NCBI GenBank assembly: GCA_902779865.1
Contig: CACZDG010000015.1
Span: 1-55,652 of the forward strand
DNA: 55,652 nucleotides
Direction: 5' to 3'
Source of the DNA: an uncultured bacterium
GTDB taxonomy: Bacteria > Verrucomicrobiota > Kiritimatiellia > RFP12 > UBA1067
This document shows positions 1-8,101 of the stretch, one piece after another; position 1 is the first letter of the stretch, and every line of letters starts with the position of its first letter. A program made the translations under genes and the position numbers. The notes beneath the pieces were generated by a model. The model did not search any database. It saw only the letters and a list, made by a program, of their open reading frames with translations, and was not told the origin of the DNA.

Positions 1-2
1 GA

Positions 3-71
3 CGCCTAGACGAGTTCTTCAACTGGCGGTTGCGCAATCTCAAGCAGGTAATCTGCACGAAATCGGCATGA
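3..71 (+). CDS. 3' end of an unidentified gene (partial)
   Basis: An open frame enters from the window edge and ends at TGA 69-71, giving about 22 residues (RLDEFFNWRLRNLKQV...). The composition is protein-like, but the fragment is too short to place in a family. It could equally be chance coding, since no start is visible. Confidence 0.25.
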   Translation, partial: RLDEFFNWRLRNLKQVICTKSA

Positions 72-108
72 CCTTGCAGAAAAAAGTCTTTGCACCCTCG
101 TCATCCGC

Positions 109-534
109 TTGAACGGCGAGACCGTTTCGTTCGCGAAGCCGATACCGCTTGAACCGGGAGAATACCGCATTATCGGCCCCGGCCGACTTGACGCGGACTT
201 TTCGGGCCCGTCAAACACAATCGTGCGCATAAAAGGATGCATCTTCAATAACTTGACTGCGGCAGGATATCGAAAGAACAGGGTGAACTATATTTTAGAA
301 GGCGATGCATATCTAAACTTTGTGAACCTTGATGAAGACTACCGTATTCGCAAATGTATACGACACTTTGATGGGCTCTTGAATGGCAATGGTGGGGATG
401 TCGTGTTTCGCGGACCGCTGACTCGCGAGGAATTAAAAAAAGCCCGTAGCGACAGGCGAAAACGCGAATGGCAAAAAGAGTTGGACGAGACAAATGTAAC
501 ACCGTACGACGATTCTCGTACACGAATTTATTGA
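109..534 (+). CDS. hypothetical protein, possibly 5'-truncated
   Basis: This frame is open from 52 and the first usable start is TTG at 109. There is no ATG and no clear ribosome binding site, so the gene may be a remnant that lost its 5' end. The product is about 141 residues with a beta-rich first half (PLEPGEYRIIGPGRLDADF) and a charged, helical C-terminus rich in Lys/Arg/Glu. There is no signal peptide or membrane segment. I do not recognise the family. A 7-bp stem hairpin (579-597, loop GCTGT) lies 45 bases downstream, without a T-run. Confidence 0.45.
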   Translation: MNGETVSFAKPIPLEPGEYRIIGPGRLDADFSGPSNTIVRIKGCIFNNLTAAGYRKNRVNYILEGDAYLNFVNLDEDYRIRKCIRHFDGLLNGNGGDVVFRGPLTREELKKARSDRRKREWQKELDETNVTPYDDSRTRIY

Positions 535-686
535 TTTCCACATAAGATTTCAGCGCGTACCTTGCAGTATGAAATAGAGGCAAGGGCTGTCCTTGCCACG
601 GAAGAAGGAGCAAGGTCGCGATGTCGCTGGCGAGATTTTTGCAGATGACCGCCCACAGACGGGCGGAAATATGCTATAATATGCGC
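535..686 (+). promoter_or_regulatory. region upstream of structured RNA copy 1: inverted repeat and extended -10
   Basis: A perfect inverted repeat (CCGCCC 649-654 / GGGCGG 661-666, loop ACAGAC) is followed 8 bases later by an extended -10 element (TG 672-673, TATAAT 675-680). This predicts transcription from about 687. No -35 hexamer is recognisable; the inverted repeat occupies that place. The same arrangement precedes RNA copy 2 at 22569-22601 with different arm sequence. A second hairpin (579-597) may close the preceding transcript. Confidence 0.5.
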
Positions 687-874
687 CAGACAATTCAAGA
701 CTTTGCGTTCGACGCATCGTTATGGCTCTGGTGAAACCTGGAAAATTTTACTGTGAGAGCCTGCGACGTGGAGAATGCGCCCACTGGGCGTATCTTCTTC
801 CGTGGCTTCTCACAGGGCTTTCCAGGGCCTCACCAGAACTGCGGCAAGGGATTGCGCCCTCTTTCTTTTGCCGC
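687..874 (+). ncRNA. structured RNA, copy 1 (novel candidate leader RNA)
   Basis: About 188 nt of predicted RNA. Visible helices, 5' to 3': hairpin TGCGT 704-708 / ACGCA 712-716 with TCG loop; a long rod made of 728-734/830-836 (CTGGTGA), 737-744/819-826 (CCTGGAAA), 752-758/808-814 (TGTGAGA), 759-761/804-806 (GCC) and a terminal helix 775-782/786-793 with loop ACT; then a 3' hairpin 841-847/868-874 (GCGGCAA) enclosing GGG 848-850 / CCC 857-859. Copy 2 at 22608-22798 has the same helices in the same order with different paired bases, so the structure is supported by covariation. It starts 7 nt after an extended -10 and ends 36 nt before the ATG at 911, so a cis-regulatory leader is likely. An independent small RNA is the alternative. 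It matches no riboswitch class I can recall. Confidence 0.75.
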
Positions 875-910
875 GATCGCAACAAGGGCAAATGAAAGGA
901 AAAATGAGAG

Positions 911-1552
911 ATGGAAAGTCGCACAAGTAAGGCATTCAAGAAGTGGATGACCAACGAGGACGTTCGGCGTCTTGTCGGTAAAGGCCCCTATGCGCAGGGG
1001 ACAGCCGAGGATCGAGTTACTGCGGTGAACAATGAACTTTGCCATTTTTCATTGACGACCAGTGTGACCGTCTTTGATAAAGAAGGACGAGTTGTGCCAG
1101 ATTTGAAAGCATTTGTCGCTCATGTCAAAGCGATCAAGGACTATTTGTCGCGTGGGCACTATCACGCGAAGCGAAACAAGTATGGAGTTGAATATTTTGC
1201 TGATTTTCTGGAGTGGCTTTCAGGGCGTACAAGATTGAACACCTATGAGAAGGTTGTTTCGTATCTGGACGGCGAAGACTTACCGAATGAGTCATTGCCA
1301 AGTGGAGATGTGTTCAAGGCGTATCTTCTCGACAAATATGGACGCATTACCGGTAACGTGCGCTCCATTTGGAGTCGCGTTCAGAGAGTTCTTCGGACGG
1401 TGCCGCACACGCATGGACATCCGACGTTTGACGAGTTGGTCGCCATTTTTAGGAACATGCACGATTATGTTGGCAATGCCGATAGTGCTGCGAATTGCAA
1501 AGTCGCAATTCGGCATTACATGCGTGCTTTATATGGGCGTACCGAGATTTAA
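911..1552 (+). CDS. hypothetical protein downstream of structured RNA 1
   Basis: A 213-residue soluble protein with no signal peptide or membrane segment. It is rich in charged and aromatic residues and mostly helical in character (AIKDYLSRGHYHAKRNKYGV, then FADFLEWLSGR). I recognise no domain. The start ATG at 911 lies 10 nt after AGGA 897-900; an ATG at 904 opens only a short out-of-frame peptide. It is the first gene of the co-oriented run reaching 11595 and is separated from the structured RNA by 36 nt, so that RNA probably governs its expression. Nucleic-acid binding is conceivable from the charge pattern but is only a guess. Confidence 0.7.
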   Translation: MESRTSKAFKKWMTNEDVRRLVGKGPYAQGTAEDRVTAVNNELCHFSLTTSVTVFDKEGRVVPDLKAFVAHVKAIKDYLSRGHYHAKRNKYGVEYFADFLEWLSGRTRLNTYEKVVSYLDGEDLPNESLPSGDVFKAYLLDKYGRITGNVRSIWSRVQRVLRTVPHTHGHPTFDELVAIFRNMHDYVGNADSAANCKVAIRHYMRALYGRTEI

Positions 1553-1577
1553 CAACAAAACAGAAAGGATCATATTC

Positions 1578-2000
1578 ATGTTACTTGGATGCGAGAACGG
1601 GATGGCCAATGAACGCCACACAGTACCACAAGAACAGGTTCTGGCGATTGGAATGGCTCATGGTCATATGTTGGATGTCCGTATTAATGAGAGGTCATCA
1701 TCTCAACGGGTACGCCCTAGGTTTTATCTAGTGGATGTTAATAAACCCTATTTGATAAATCCAAACCAGATTGAGTGTGTGGTTGGAGAATGGGATAAGG
1801 ACAAGACAAGATATGGCGTGAGAATCTTCTTTACAAGTGGCAACAGCGTGTGGTGCGAAGAAGCTGCTGCACGTGATATCATTTCCGAATTGCTATGGGG
1901 GAAAGATAAAGATGATGACCTTGCTAGTAGCGATTGTTTCAAGGCATTGGAAAAATTTGATGCGGCAAAGAAGAAGTCAAAGCCTTTCCATTTAGGTTGA
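1578..2000 (+). CDS. hypothetical protein, 140 aa
   Basis: The frame is open from 1245, but ATG 1578 is preferred because GAAAGGA sits just upstream and the earlier part overlaps the 911 gene. The protein is cytosolic. A central beta-rich stretch (YLINPNQIECVVGEWDKDKT, then RYGVRIFFTSGNSVWCEEAA) resembles a small barrel followed by a helix, and the C-terminus is acidic and then lysine-rich (KFDAAKKKSKPFHLG). It begins 25 bases after the previous stop and ends 32 bases before the next start, which supports co-transcription. Family unknown. Confidence 0.65.
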   Translation: MLLGCENGMANERHTVPQEQVLAIGMAHGHMLDVRINERSSSQRVRPRFYLVDVNKPYLINPNQIECVVGEWDKDKTRYGVRIFFTSGNSVWCEEAAARDIISELLWGKDKDDDLASSDCFKALEKFDAAKKKSKPFHLG

Positions 2001-2032
2001 TGTCTAACAGAATTGAAACTAGGAGAACAAAA

Positions 2033-4300
2033 ATGAGCAACATCGTTATGTGTGAATACTGTAATGGAACAGGAATCGCCAAATGTGAAACGTGTGGTGG
2101 CAATGGCAAAGTGACATGCCCAGAATGTGACGGAAGTGGCAAGTCCTACTTTATTTGCCCTGAATGCGATAATGGTCGCGTACCTGATCCTCGCGCAATG
2201 GACGACGATGAGACAATGACATGTCCTACTTGCCATGGTGAATATAAAAAAGAGGTTGGTGCCTGCAAGACTTGCAAGGGCACGGGTAAGGTGGATTGCG
2301 AGCCGTGTCATGGAAGTGGTAAGGTTGAGTGCCAGGCGTGTAGTGCCACGGGGAAGTTTGATGTTGATAAGATTGTGAGGGCAGCGATTGTATCGGATTG
2401 GTATGATGTAGAGACGGACAGGAAAGTCATGAAGCATGCGGTGTCCGACGAAGATATCACGATGTTGAAGTCTGCGGCGGAGCAGGGGCATGGCGGTTCG
2501 TGCTACGTGCTTGGCGTACTCAAAGGCGGCAATTGCATTGCCTATGCGGAGGATGGAGATTCATATTTCGCGAAGGGGGCGCAAGCAGGCGATGCAGATT
2601 GCCTTTACGCTCATGCATTTGTTTTATTGCATAAAGGACATCCTGAACAGAAAGAAGCGATAGAGTGCCTTGAACGCTCTGCCAAAAAGGGGAATGTCCA
2701 TGCCCTTGTTGACCTTACGCTGCATTTGCTTGGCAAGATGGATGAATCGGGCATTGCGTCTGAAGACGAGAAGGCACTGCAGTATTGCGACCGCTTGTCT
2801 AACGTAAAAGCTGCAGATGGGTTGAGCCAGCATTTGGTTGAAAAGGCAAACGCAATCGGAAAGTGTTTGCCCAAGATTGCCAAGAATGATGTTGCGGCAA
2901 TGTTTGAGGTTGGGTCGATATGTGATACGTTGTACAAGACAACTGGTAGCAAGCAGGACAAGGCGCTGGCCGAAACTTATTTAGCGAGTGCGGCAAAGAA
3001 AGGGAACGCCGATGCCGTCAGGCAACTTGCGGAGCATAATAGTAAGGACAACCTGTCAGGCTCTATAGAGATACTTGACAAAGCGGCGAAAGGCGGAGAC
3101 AAGAAGGCGGCAGAACGCCTGCAGAGTATTATGCAGGAGTGTCTTACTGGAATTCGCGGCTGGGGTATCCGCGGAGGGACGGAAACTTCTGACAAGTTTG
3201 AAGAATTAAAAGAATGTGCTAGATCTGGTGTGCTTGTCGCGATAAGATTTCTTATAGATGCATATAAAAGTGGAAGGCTATATGAAGGGGTACCGCCGGC
3301 AACCGTTCCAAGTTTCGGCCTTGGAAGTTCCGCTAAGGCTGGGACTTGTGATTTGGATACAGTTGATCGGGAGTCTATTGCATATTGGACGGAGATGGCT
3401 GCGAAAACTGGCGATGGTAATTCCATGCTTGATTATTCCTTAATTTGTCGTGACGGGAAAGGCCGCGATAAGGATATCAATGTGGCTTTTGCATATACGT
3501 GTGAGGGATTTCTGAAAGGCGGATCAAGGCGTAGGGCATTGCGGTTACTCGCTGAGTTTTATAGATGCGCGTACTTTTCCATGCCTGACAGTCAAAAGGC
3601 CTCAGAACTTCTGACTCGTTCTGCAAAAGCTGGTTACTTACCTGCTATTGTTGCAATGGGGGTTCGTTACTGTAAAGGGAAAGGAGTTAAAAAAGATTTG
3701 AGCGAGGCAAAACGCCTATTTGAGATTGCGGCAGATAACGGCTCTAAGGATGCTAAAGAAGAACTCAAAAACATCCCGAAGTCTGTGAAAACCGGCACAA
3801 AACAGATCTGCGGCATTACGAGCAAGTTTATCAAGGACAAAGATCCACTTCCTGCCTATGTCTTAAGCGACTACGAGAAGGCAAAAACCGGAAAGCTATG
3901 GTCGGCAAAACTTGAGAAACAAATCAAGGAGAAAAACAAAGCAAGAAATGCTAAGCTGAAAGAACCTAAAAAACGTTGGTTGTTTGTGGCACTCGGAATC
4001 GTTGGCGGGGTGTTGGGACTCCACTTTCTGTATGTGAAGCGAATGTTCTGGTTCTGGACGTACTGGATTGTGGCGACGTTGGGCGTCTTGCAAATTGAAG
4101 TTGAAGCATTTAGAAATCTGCTTGCGCATGCCTCGCCTACGGTAGCAAAAATACCTATATTTGCTACTGCTGCCGTTCTGATTCTTATTGGCAGTATTTG
4201 CCTGATGAAGAAGGATGGCAAAGGTCGTACGATGAAAGATTTTCGCAAGCGCAAGCCAGTTGATCTTTTGGACTGGGCCAATAAAATCCGACAAAATTAA
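2033..4300 (+). CDS. DnaJ-type zinc-ribbon / Sel1-repeat / TM2-like membrane protein
   Basis: A 755-residue protein; start ATG 2033 has AGGAG seven bases upstream. Residues 1-115 carry eight CxxC motifs, most of the DnaJ CxxCxGxG type (CEYCNGTG, CETCGGNG, CPECDGSG, CKTCKGTG, CEPCHGSG), enough for four zinc sites. Residues about 140-590 are Sel1/TPR-like helical repeats (e.g. AAEQGHGGSCYVLGVL, SAKAGYLPAIVAMGVRYCKG). Near residue 650 come basic residues and two or three hydrophobic segments. The first (GIVGGVLGLHFLYVKRMFWF) resembles a TM2 domain, and the protein ends in a basic cytosolic tail. There is no J domain, so it is not a DnaJ. By family knowledge, Sel1 repeats scaffold protein complexes and CxxCxGxG fingers bind unfolded protein. 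A membrane-tethered adaptor role is inferred. Confidence 0.8.
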   Translation: MSNIVMCEYCNGTGIAKCETCGGNGKVTCPECDGSGKSYFICPECDNGRVPDPRAMDDDETMTCPTCHGEYKKEVGACKTCKGTGKVDCEPCHGSGKVECQACSATGKFDVDKIVRAAIVSDWYDVETDRKVMKHAVSDEDITMLKSAAEQGHGGSCYVLGVLKGGNCIAYAEDGDSYFAKGAQAGDADCLYAHAFVLLHKGHPEQKEAIECLERSAKKGNVHALVDLTLHLLGKMDESGIASEDEKALQYCDRLSNVKAADGLSQHLVEKANAIGKCLPKIAKNDVAAMFEVGSICDTLYKTTGSKQDKALAETYLASAAKKGNADAVRQLAEHNSKDNLSGSIEILDKAAKGGDKKAAERLQSIMQECLTGIRGWGIRGGTETSDKFEELKECARSGVLVAIRFLIDAYKSGRLYEGVPPATVPSFGLGSSAKAGTCDLDTVDRESIAYWTEMAAKTGDGNSMLDYSLICRDGKGRDKDINVAFAYTCEGFLKGGSRRRALRLLAEFYRCAYFSMPDSQKASELLTRSAKAGYLPAIVAMGVRYCKGKGVKKDLSEAKRLFEIAADNGSKDAKEELKNIPKSVKTGTKQICGITSKFIKDKDPLPAYVLSDYEKAKTGKLWSAKLEKQIKEKNKARNAKLKEPKKRWLFVALGIVGGVLGLHFLYVKRMFWFWTYWIVATLGVLQIEVEAFRNLLAHASPTVAKIPIFATAAVLILIGSICLMKKDGKGRTMKDFRKRKPVDLLDWANKIRQN

Positions 4301-4367
4301 TGATCGTTTGGAACGGGCCAAAAAAATTTAAAAAGCTGACCAATAAAAACCAGAAAGGAAAAAGAAA

Positions 4368-5183
4368 ATGAAAAGCATGCTGATAGTACTCGGCGCAATC
4401 GCAGTTGCGGTTGTTGCATATTTCGCCATTGCTCCGCGCGAACAGCGCGAGGCGATGCTCGACAAGGTGGCAGTGTTGGGCGATTCGTCTGGCGGTGAGA
4501 AAACGCCGCGAATCGTCAGGGATCAGCAGCGCAAGGAGCGCATCAGGCAGGAGAACTCATGGACACCCGAAAACAGGACACGTCATCCTATTGAATACTG
4601 TCAGGCTCAGCTTGAGGAAATTCAAAGATATTCTAACGAGCTGGAGGCACGTGCGCATGAGAAGGGTTGTGCAATAGCTGCAGTGAAGCGAGAAGTCGAC
4701 AACATGGAAGCCATGTCTAAAGCGTATGATAAGTTTCTTACAGAAGCGGTGGTTAAGTATGAAGAGTGTGAAACAGCCAATTCATGGCCAGCAACGGCAG
4801 GTGGGTTTCTGCTTTCTAGGGAGAAAATGCAGGACAAGATGATAGATGCTGCGCAGAAAATTGCAGAAAATAAGTTGCGTATGGTGAGTAAAAAGAACCA
4901 GATTGTGTATCTTGAGAAGACTTTGAAAGCAACTCAGGATGAGCAGAAACGCGTTGGCAAGATTCGCGAACATATCCAGAACACAATCAGCGACCAGCGA
5001 ATCAAAAAAGTCATAGATGGAGACAATAGCATCGTAGCGGCACTTAATGAGATTGAAGACGCTGTTGGCAGATTGGGCGTGTCTTATGACGATCCTCCGA
5101 TAGAGAACATTGTCCAGCCGGATGACAAAACGACACGTGAGGAGTTGTTTAAGAAAATTATGGCAGAATATACCAAGAGGTAA
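4368..5183 (+). CDS. N-terminally membrane-anchored coiled-coil protein
   Basis: 271 residues. Residues 3-22 (SMLIVLGAIAVAVVAYFAIA) form one transmembrane anchor or uncleaved signal. The remainder is highly charged and heptad-like (EYCQAQLEEIQRYSNELEAR, KNQIVYLEKTLKATQDEQKR), predicting long coiled coils. There is no recognisable catalytic motif. It resembles phage-shock PspA-type proteins only in being a charged coiled coil. A purine-rich ribosome binding site (AGAAAGG) precedes the ATG. The next gene starts 3 bases after its stop, so translation is probably coupled. It may partner the anchored proteins on either side. Confidence 0.7.
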   Translation: MKSMLIVLGAIAVAVVAYFAIAPREQREAMLDKVAVLGDSSGGEKTPRIVRDQQRKERIRQENSWTPENRTRHPIEYCQAQLEEIQRYSNELEARAHEKGCAIAAVKREVDNMEAMSKAYDKFLTEAVVKYEECETANSWPATAGGFLLSREKMQDKMIDAAQKIAENKLRMVSKKNQIVYLEKTLKATQDEQKRVGKIREHIQNTISDQRIKKVIDGDNSIVAALNEIEDAVGRLGVSYDDPPIENIVQPDDKTTREELFKKIMAEYTKR

Positions 5184-5186
5184 ACG

Positions 5187-5822
5187 ATGCTTGTACTCGT
5201 CTTGCTTGTTGGTGCAGTTGTAATATACATGTTTGGGGATGATATCTCAAAATTTATAGAAACACTCTCCGAATTTCCAGAAACACATCGTAAAGGTTGT
5301 GGTGCGGGGTGCTTGGCAGTTGTTCTAACTGGAGTCGCTTTTGTTTATTTTGCGCATGTGATGTCCGAGAAAGAAAAGGAGGCCGAGAAAGCAAGAGTTG
5401 TCGCCGAGGAGAGGCAAAAACACGAAGCCGAGGTTAGGCGAAGCGAGATGAAAATAGAGAAAATCAAAGCGTTCGCTCTTAAGGAGATGCCTAGTGCTTG
5501 GAGGACATACCAATCAATCCAAAGTGAGATTGACGTACAAAATGGCAAGATAGATGACTTATCGAACTCGCTTCGGTCGTTTGACAGGAATCCTGAGAGA
5601 GATGAGGATTTCTTGCGTATTCGCGGACTTCGCGACACCATGGTTCAGACCCGTGACACATTATGGAAGAGGTTGGAGGATGCGTATTTGGCGGCGAAGA
5701 AATTCGAAGCGGCACCAACAAGCAGAAACAATGAGGAACTCCTGAAGAAGGCACTTGAGGAGGGGATTTCCGAAGCAGATGCAGCGGCGAAGACGTTCAA
5801 GGAAATGAGGTTGGAGAAATGA
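5187..5822 (+). CDS. membrane protein with cytosolic coiled coil, paralogue of next gene
   Basis: 211 residues. Two hydrophobic segments (residues 1-15 and about 36-56) precede a charged helix (EKEKEAEKARVVAEERQKHE) and a conserved C-terminal domain of about 120 residues. That domain is clearly homologous to the downstream lipoprotein: SFDRNPERDED aligns with EFDRNPDADEG, and EDAYLAAKKFEAAPTS with EEAYIAYKKFEASPSH. The start ATG follows GAGG by 6 bases, and the stop overlaps the next start by ATGA. Function unknown. Confidence 0.7.
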   Translation: MLVLVLLVGAVVIYMFGDDISKFIETLSEFPETHRKGCGAGCLAVVLTGVAFVYFAHVMSEKEKEAEKARVVAEERQKHEAEVRRSEMKIEKIKAFALKEMPSAWRTYQSIQSEIDVQNGKIDDLSNSLRSFDRNPERDEDFLRIRGLRDTMVQTRDTLWKRLEDAYLAAKKFEAAPTSRNNEELLKKALEEGISEADAAAKTFKEMRLEK

Positions 5823-6349
5823 GTAGTGATAGGGTCGCAATATTGCTGGTAAGTGTTTGTTTGGTTCTTGCTGGATGCGTTGTGCCGCCTTCGCATCCTT
5901 CTGTCCCGACAGCTAATCCTGCAGTTGCAGAACGCAAGGTATTGCCGTCATCGCACCACAAGAAACGCACGGAGGCGCAGATTCGGATACTGCAGGACTT
6001 CGCAATAAAGGAGTCGCCAGAGGTATGGCGGATCATCCAGACTATGCGCGCCGAAATATCAACCAATGGTGCGAAACTAAAACAATTGCGAAACGAACTT
6101 CTGGAGTTTGACAGAAACCCTGATGCGGATGAGGGTTATAAGTCGCTTGAGAATGGCTTGAGGGAATTTAGCCACGCTTATGATGCTCTTTTAGATAGTT
6201 TGGAAGAGGCTTATATTGCGTATAAGAAATTTGAGGCGTCGCCAAGTCACAAGGGCTATCAAGACGTTATGAAGCACGCCATAGAGAATGGCATTCAAGA
6301 GGCCACTATGGCGACGGAGCGTTATAAGACGATGTCTCGACAAAAGTAA
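5819..6349 (+). CDS. lipoprotein paralogous to the preceding membrane protein
   Basis: 176 residues with a type II signal peptide: basic start, hydrophobic ILLVSVCLVLA, lipobox LAGC, acylated Cys at residue 20. The mature domain (residues 50-176) repeats the C-terminal domain of the upstream gene (FDRNPDADEG, EEAYIAYKKFEASPSH), so the two arose by tandem duplication followed by different membrane anchoring. The 4-base ATGA overlap implies translational coupling. Lgt, encoded at 43972, would supply the lipid. The product is expected at the periplasmic face of the inner or outer membrane. Confidence 0.75.
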   Translation: MSSDRVAILLVSVCLVLAGCVVPPSHPSVPTANPAVAERKVLPSSHHKKRTEAQIRILQDFAIKESPEVWRIIQTMRAEISTNGAKLKQLRNELLEFDRNPDADEGYKSLENGLREFSHAYDALLDSLEEAYIAYKKFEASPSHKGYQDVMKHAIENGIQEATMATERYKTMSRQK

Positions 6350-6382
6350 ACAACAACACTACACAAAGCAAAGGAAGAGACA

Positions 6383-7069
6383 ATGAAAAACAACGCACAC
6401 TGTGGTAGTGAGTTTCCGGGAATGAACGAGTTCTCCGGCGTCAAGATAAACGCGGACGAGGTTCGCGCTGTCGCGAAGAAGTTCGAACGACAGATGAAAT
6501 CGGGGAGGGTGTTCTTCCCTGAAGATGCGCCATTCGCGATGAAGTGCGAGACGCTGCTGAATAACGCGGCTTCCGAAGTTGACTGGCTTTCCGTGTCAGA
6601 AAGGTCGTTCTCGGCAACAGACAAGGTGCTTTATTCAAAGGACGATCTGCCAAAGGTGGTGTCTGTCGGTGAAAGTGACATCATTGCATTGATAGACAAT
6701 ACAAAGAAAGGCTTGTTTGGTAATCTGGCGAAGAAAGCATGCGCAGAAGGCTCTATTATAACAACGAAAGGGGTGCTGGCGTATCGTTTAAGAGAGGGCA
6801 AACTAGTGAATGGGTTTGCAACATGGCGGACAATTGCAGTCTCGTGCGATGGTGGTAATGGTTGGCTTTTCAAGCCTAAGAGTAAGCCGACATCGGTTAA
6901 TAGAGAGTTTCCTTGTGGTTGGTATATTATCATGCCTTTCTATAATTTTCCTGAGAAAAAGCTAGAGCGGAGTGTGGATGAGATAGGAAGGCATTTATGG
7001 CTGATTGCACGTGGCAAGGGTGCTAATTTTGACTACGACGATTGGGCGCCGGAGGCGGCTGACGAATAA
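6383..7069 (+). CDS. hypothetical protein, paralogue of 7091 gene
   Basis: 228 residues, cytosolic, preceded by a good ribosome binding site (AAGGAAGAGACA-ATG). A central segment matches the next gene: DIIALIDNTKKGLFG...ITTKGVLAY...GFATWRTI against DVLMLLDDADSKGFKLFG...LFTKKGVVAL...GFISWEAY. The alternation of a short helix and beta strands ending in a conserved Trp recalls bacterial PH-like domains, but that is only a pattern impression. The C-terminus is acidic (NFDYDDWAPEAADE). Confidence 0.7.
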   Translation: MKNNAHCGSEFPGMNEFSGVKINADEVRAVAKKFERQMKSGRVFFPEDAPFAMKCETLLNNAASEVDWLSVSERSFSATDKVLYSKDDLPKVVSVGESDIIALIDNTKKGLFGNLAKKACAEGSIITTKGVLAYRLREGKLVNGFATWRTIAVSCDGGNGWLFKPKSKPTSVNREFPCGWYIIMPFYNFPEKKLERSVDEIGRHLWLIARGKGANFDYDDWAPEAADE

Positions 7070-7090
7070 ATCAAAGAAAAGGAGGCAACA

Positions 7091-7705
7091 ATGATTAATG
7101 TCGAAGGTATTGCCAAGGTCTTGTCGGACTTCAAGGCAACCCACGCAAAAAATTCGCGCGTTGTTATGAGCGATGCACCAGAAATGGACGAGTTGTTCAG
7201 AAATTTTCGCACCTCGGCGAGAGCGTGTTTTAACGATCCACAGGATGCGTCTGACGCGTTCAGCGTCATGGACAACACGCATTTGGCGAAAAACGATGAG
7301 TTGAAGCGCGTTGCAATAAACCGTGCTGACGTGCTTATGCTTCTTGACGACGCCGATTCCAAGGGTTTTAAATTGTTCGGCAAGCACAAGGAAAAACCGG
7401 GGCAATATGGTATCCTATTCACGAAGAAGGGAGTTGTTGCCCTCAATCGTTCTGGTGATGCGCCTGGAAGAAAGAGTGGTTTCATTTCGTGGGAGGCATA
7501 TCAGTTCTGCCGGGCATTGCTTGTTGATCAGCGCCAAAGCGAGAGATTCGACTACGAGACCGACGCATATCCCGGAAAGTTTGTTTTCATGTGCTACGAT
7601 TGTGGCCTTGAATCAGACGAACTGTATGAGAACGTGATGCGCAAGATTGAAAAACTTCTTGGTTGCAACAATGATTGGGTAGAGATTGTCAAAGCCTGGA
7701 AGTGA
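7091..7705 (+). CDS. hypothetical protein, paralogue of 6383 gene
   Basis: 204 residues, cytosolic, with an AAAAGGAGG ribosome binding site 6 bases before ATG. It shares the core of the preceding gene (FTKKGVVALNRSG, SGFISWEAY) and the same overall order: acidic N-terminal helix, PH-like beta core, C-terminal helix. Tandem duplicates with divergent ends suggest a heteromeric pair or specialised substrates. No catalytic motif is visible. Confidence 0.7.
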   Translation: MINVEGIAKVLSDFKATHAKNSRVVMSDAPEMDELFRNFRTSARACFNDPQDASDAFSVMDNTHLAKNDELKRVAINRADVLMLLDDADSKGFKLFGKHKEKPGQYGILFTKKGVVALNRSGDAPGRKSGFISWEAYQFCRALLVDQRQSERFDYETDAYPGKFVFMCYDCGLESDELYENVMRKIEKLLGCNNDWVEIVKAWK

Positions 7706-7750
7706 GTTCCATGCCTATATTGTAGCGGCGGTTGTAATAGGATAAATTCA

Positions 7751-8053
7751 ATGTTTGAAGTTACCCTATATGGCCGTGAGGTTGTTGTTCGCAGCCGCGT
7801 TTGGTTCGGGCCGTTCCATTCGCGGATGTACGAGGTGTGCGATGTTTCTGGCGGGGAGCCGTATACCCCGATCGCCGTGTTTGATTGTGTTGATGATGTT
7901 TGGAAATACATTGTGGCCGAAGGACACCGTGTAAGAAACTGGAAGTCATGGCTTTTAACAACTATAGACGTGTGTCGCCAGCGCCGCGAGATGGAAGAGC
8001 AGTTCGCTAGTTGGTCGAAGTTGGGCGAAAACCTCCAATCCGGAGATGTATAA
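7751..8053 (+). CDS. small hypothetical protein, 100 aa
   Basis: 100 residues starting at ATG 7751, preceded by AGGAT. The first half is beta-rich and aromatic (MFEVTLYGREVVVRSRVWFG), the second is helical and charged (RQRREMEEQFASWSKLGENL). No signal peptide or known motif. It lies between the paralogue pair and the phosphoesterase with gaps under 50 bases, so it likely belongs to the same transcript. Confidence 0.6.
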   Translation: MFEVTLYGREVVVRSRVWFGPFHSRMYEVCDVSGGEPYTPIAVFDCVDDVWKYIVAEGHRVRNWKSWLLTTIDVCRQRREMEEQFASWSKLGENLQSGDV

Positions 8054-8101
8054 TAAAGGCCTGAAACGTGAAAATGAAAATCTGAGGTTAGTCCTGTATG
8101 A

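Noticed and set aside
687-874. 6S RNA, retron or HEARO/omega RNA as identity of the structured RNA
   Set aside because: No closing stem joins the 5' and 3' ends as in 6S RNA; no reverse transcriptase or IscB-like gene is nearby; two copies precede unrelated genes.
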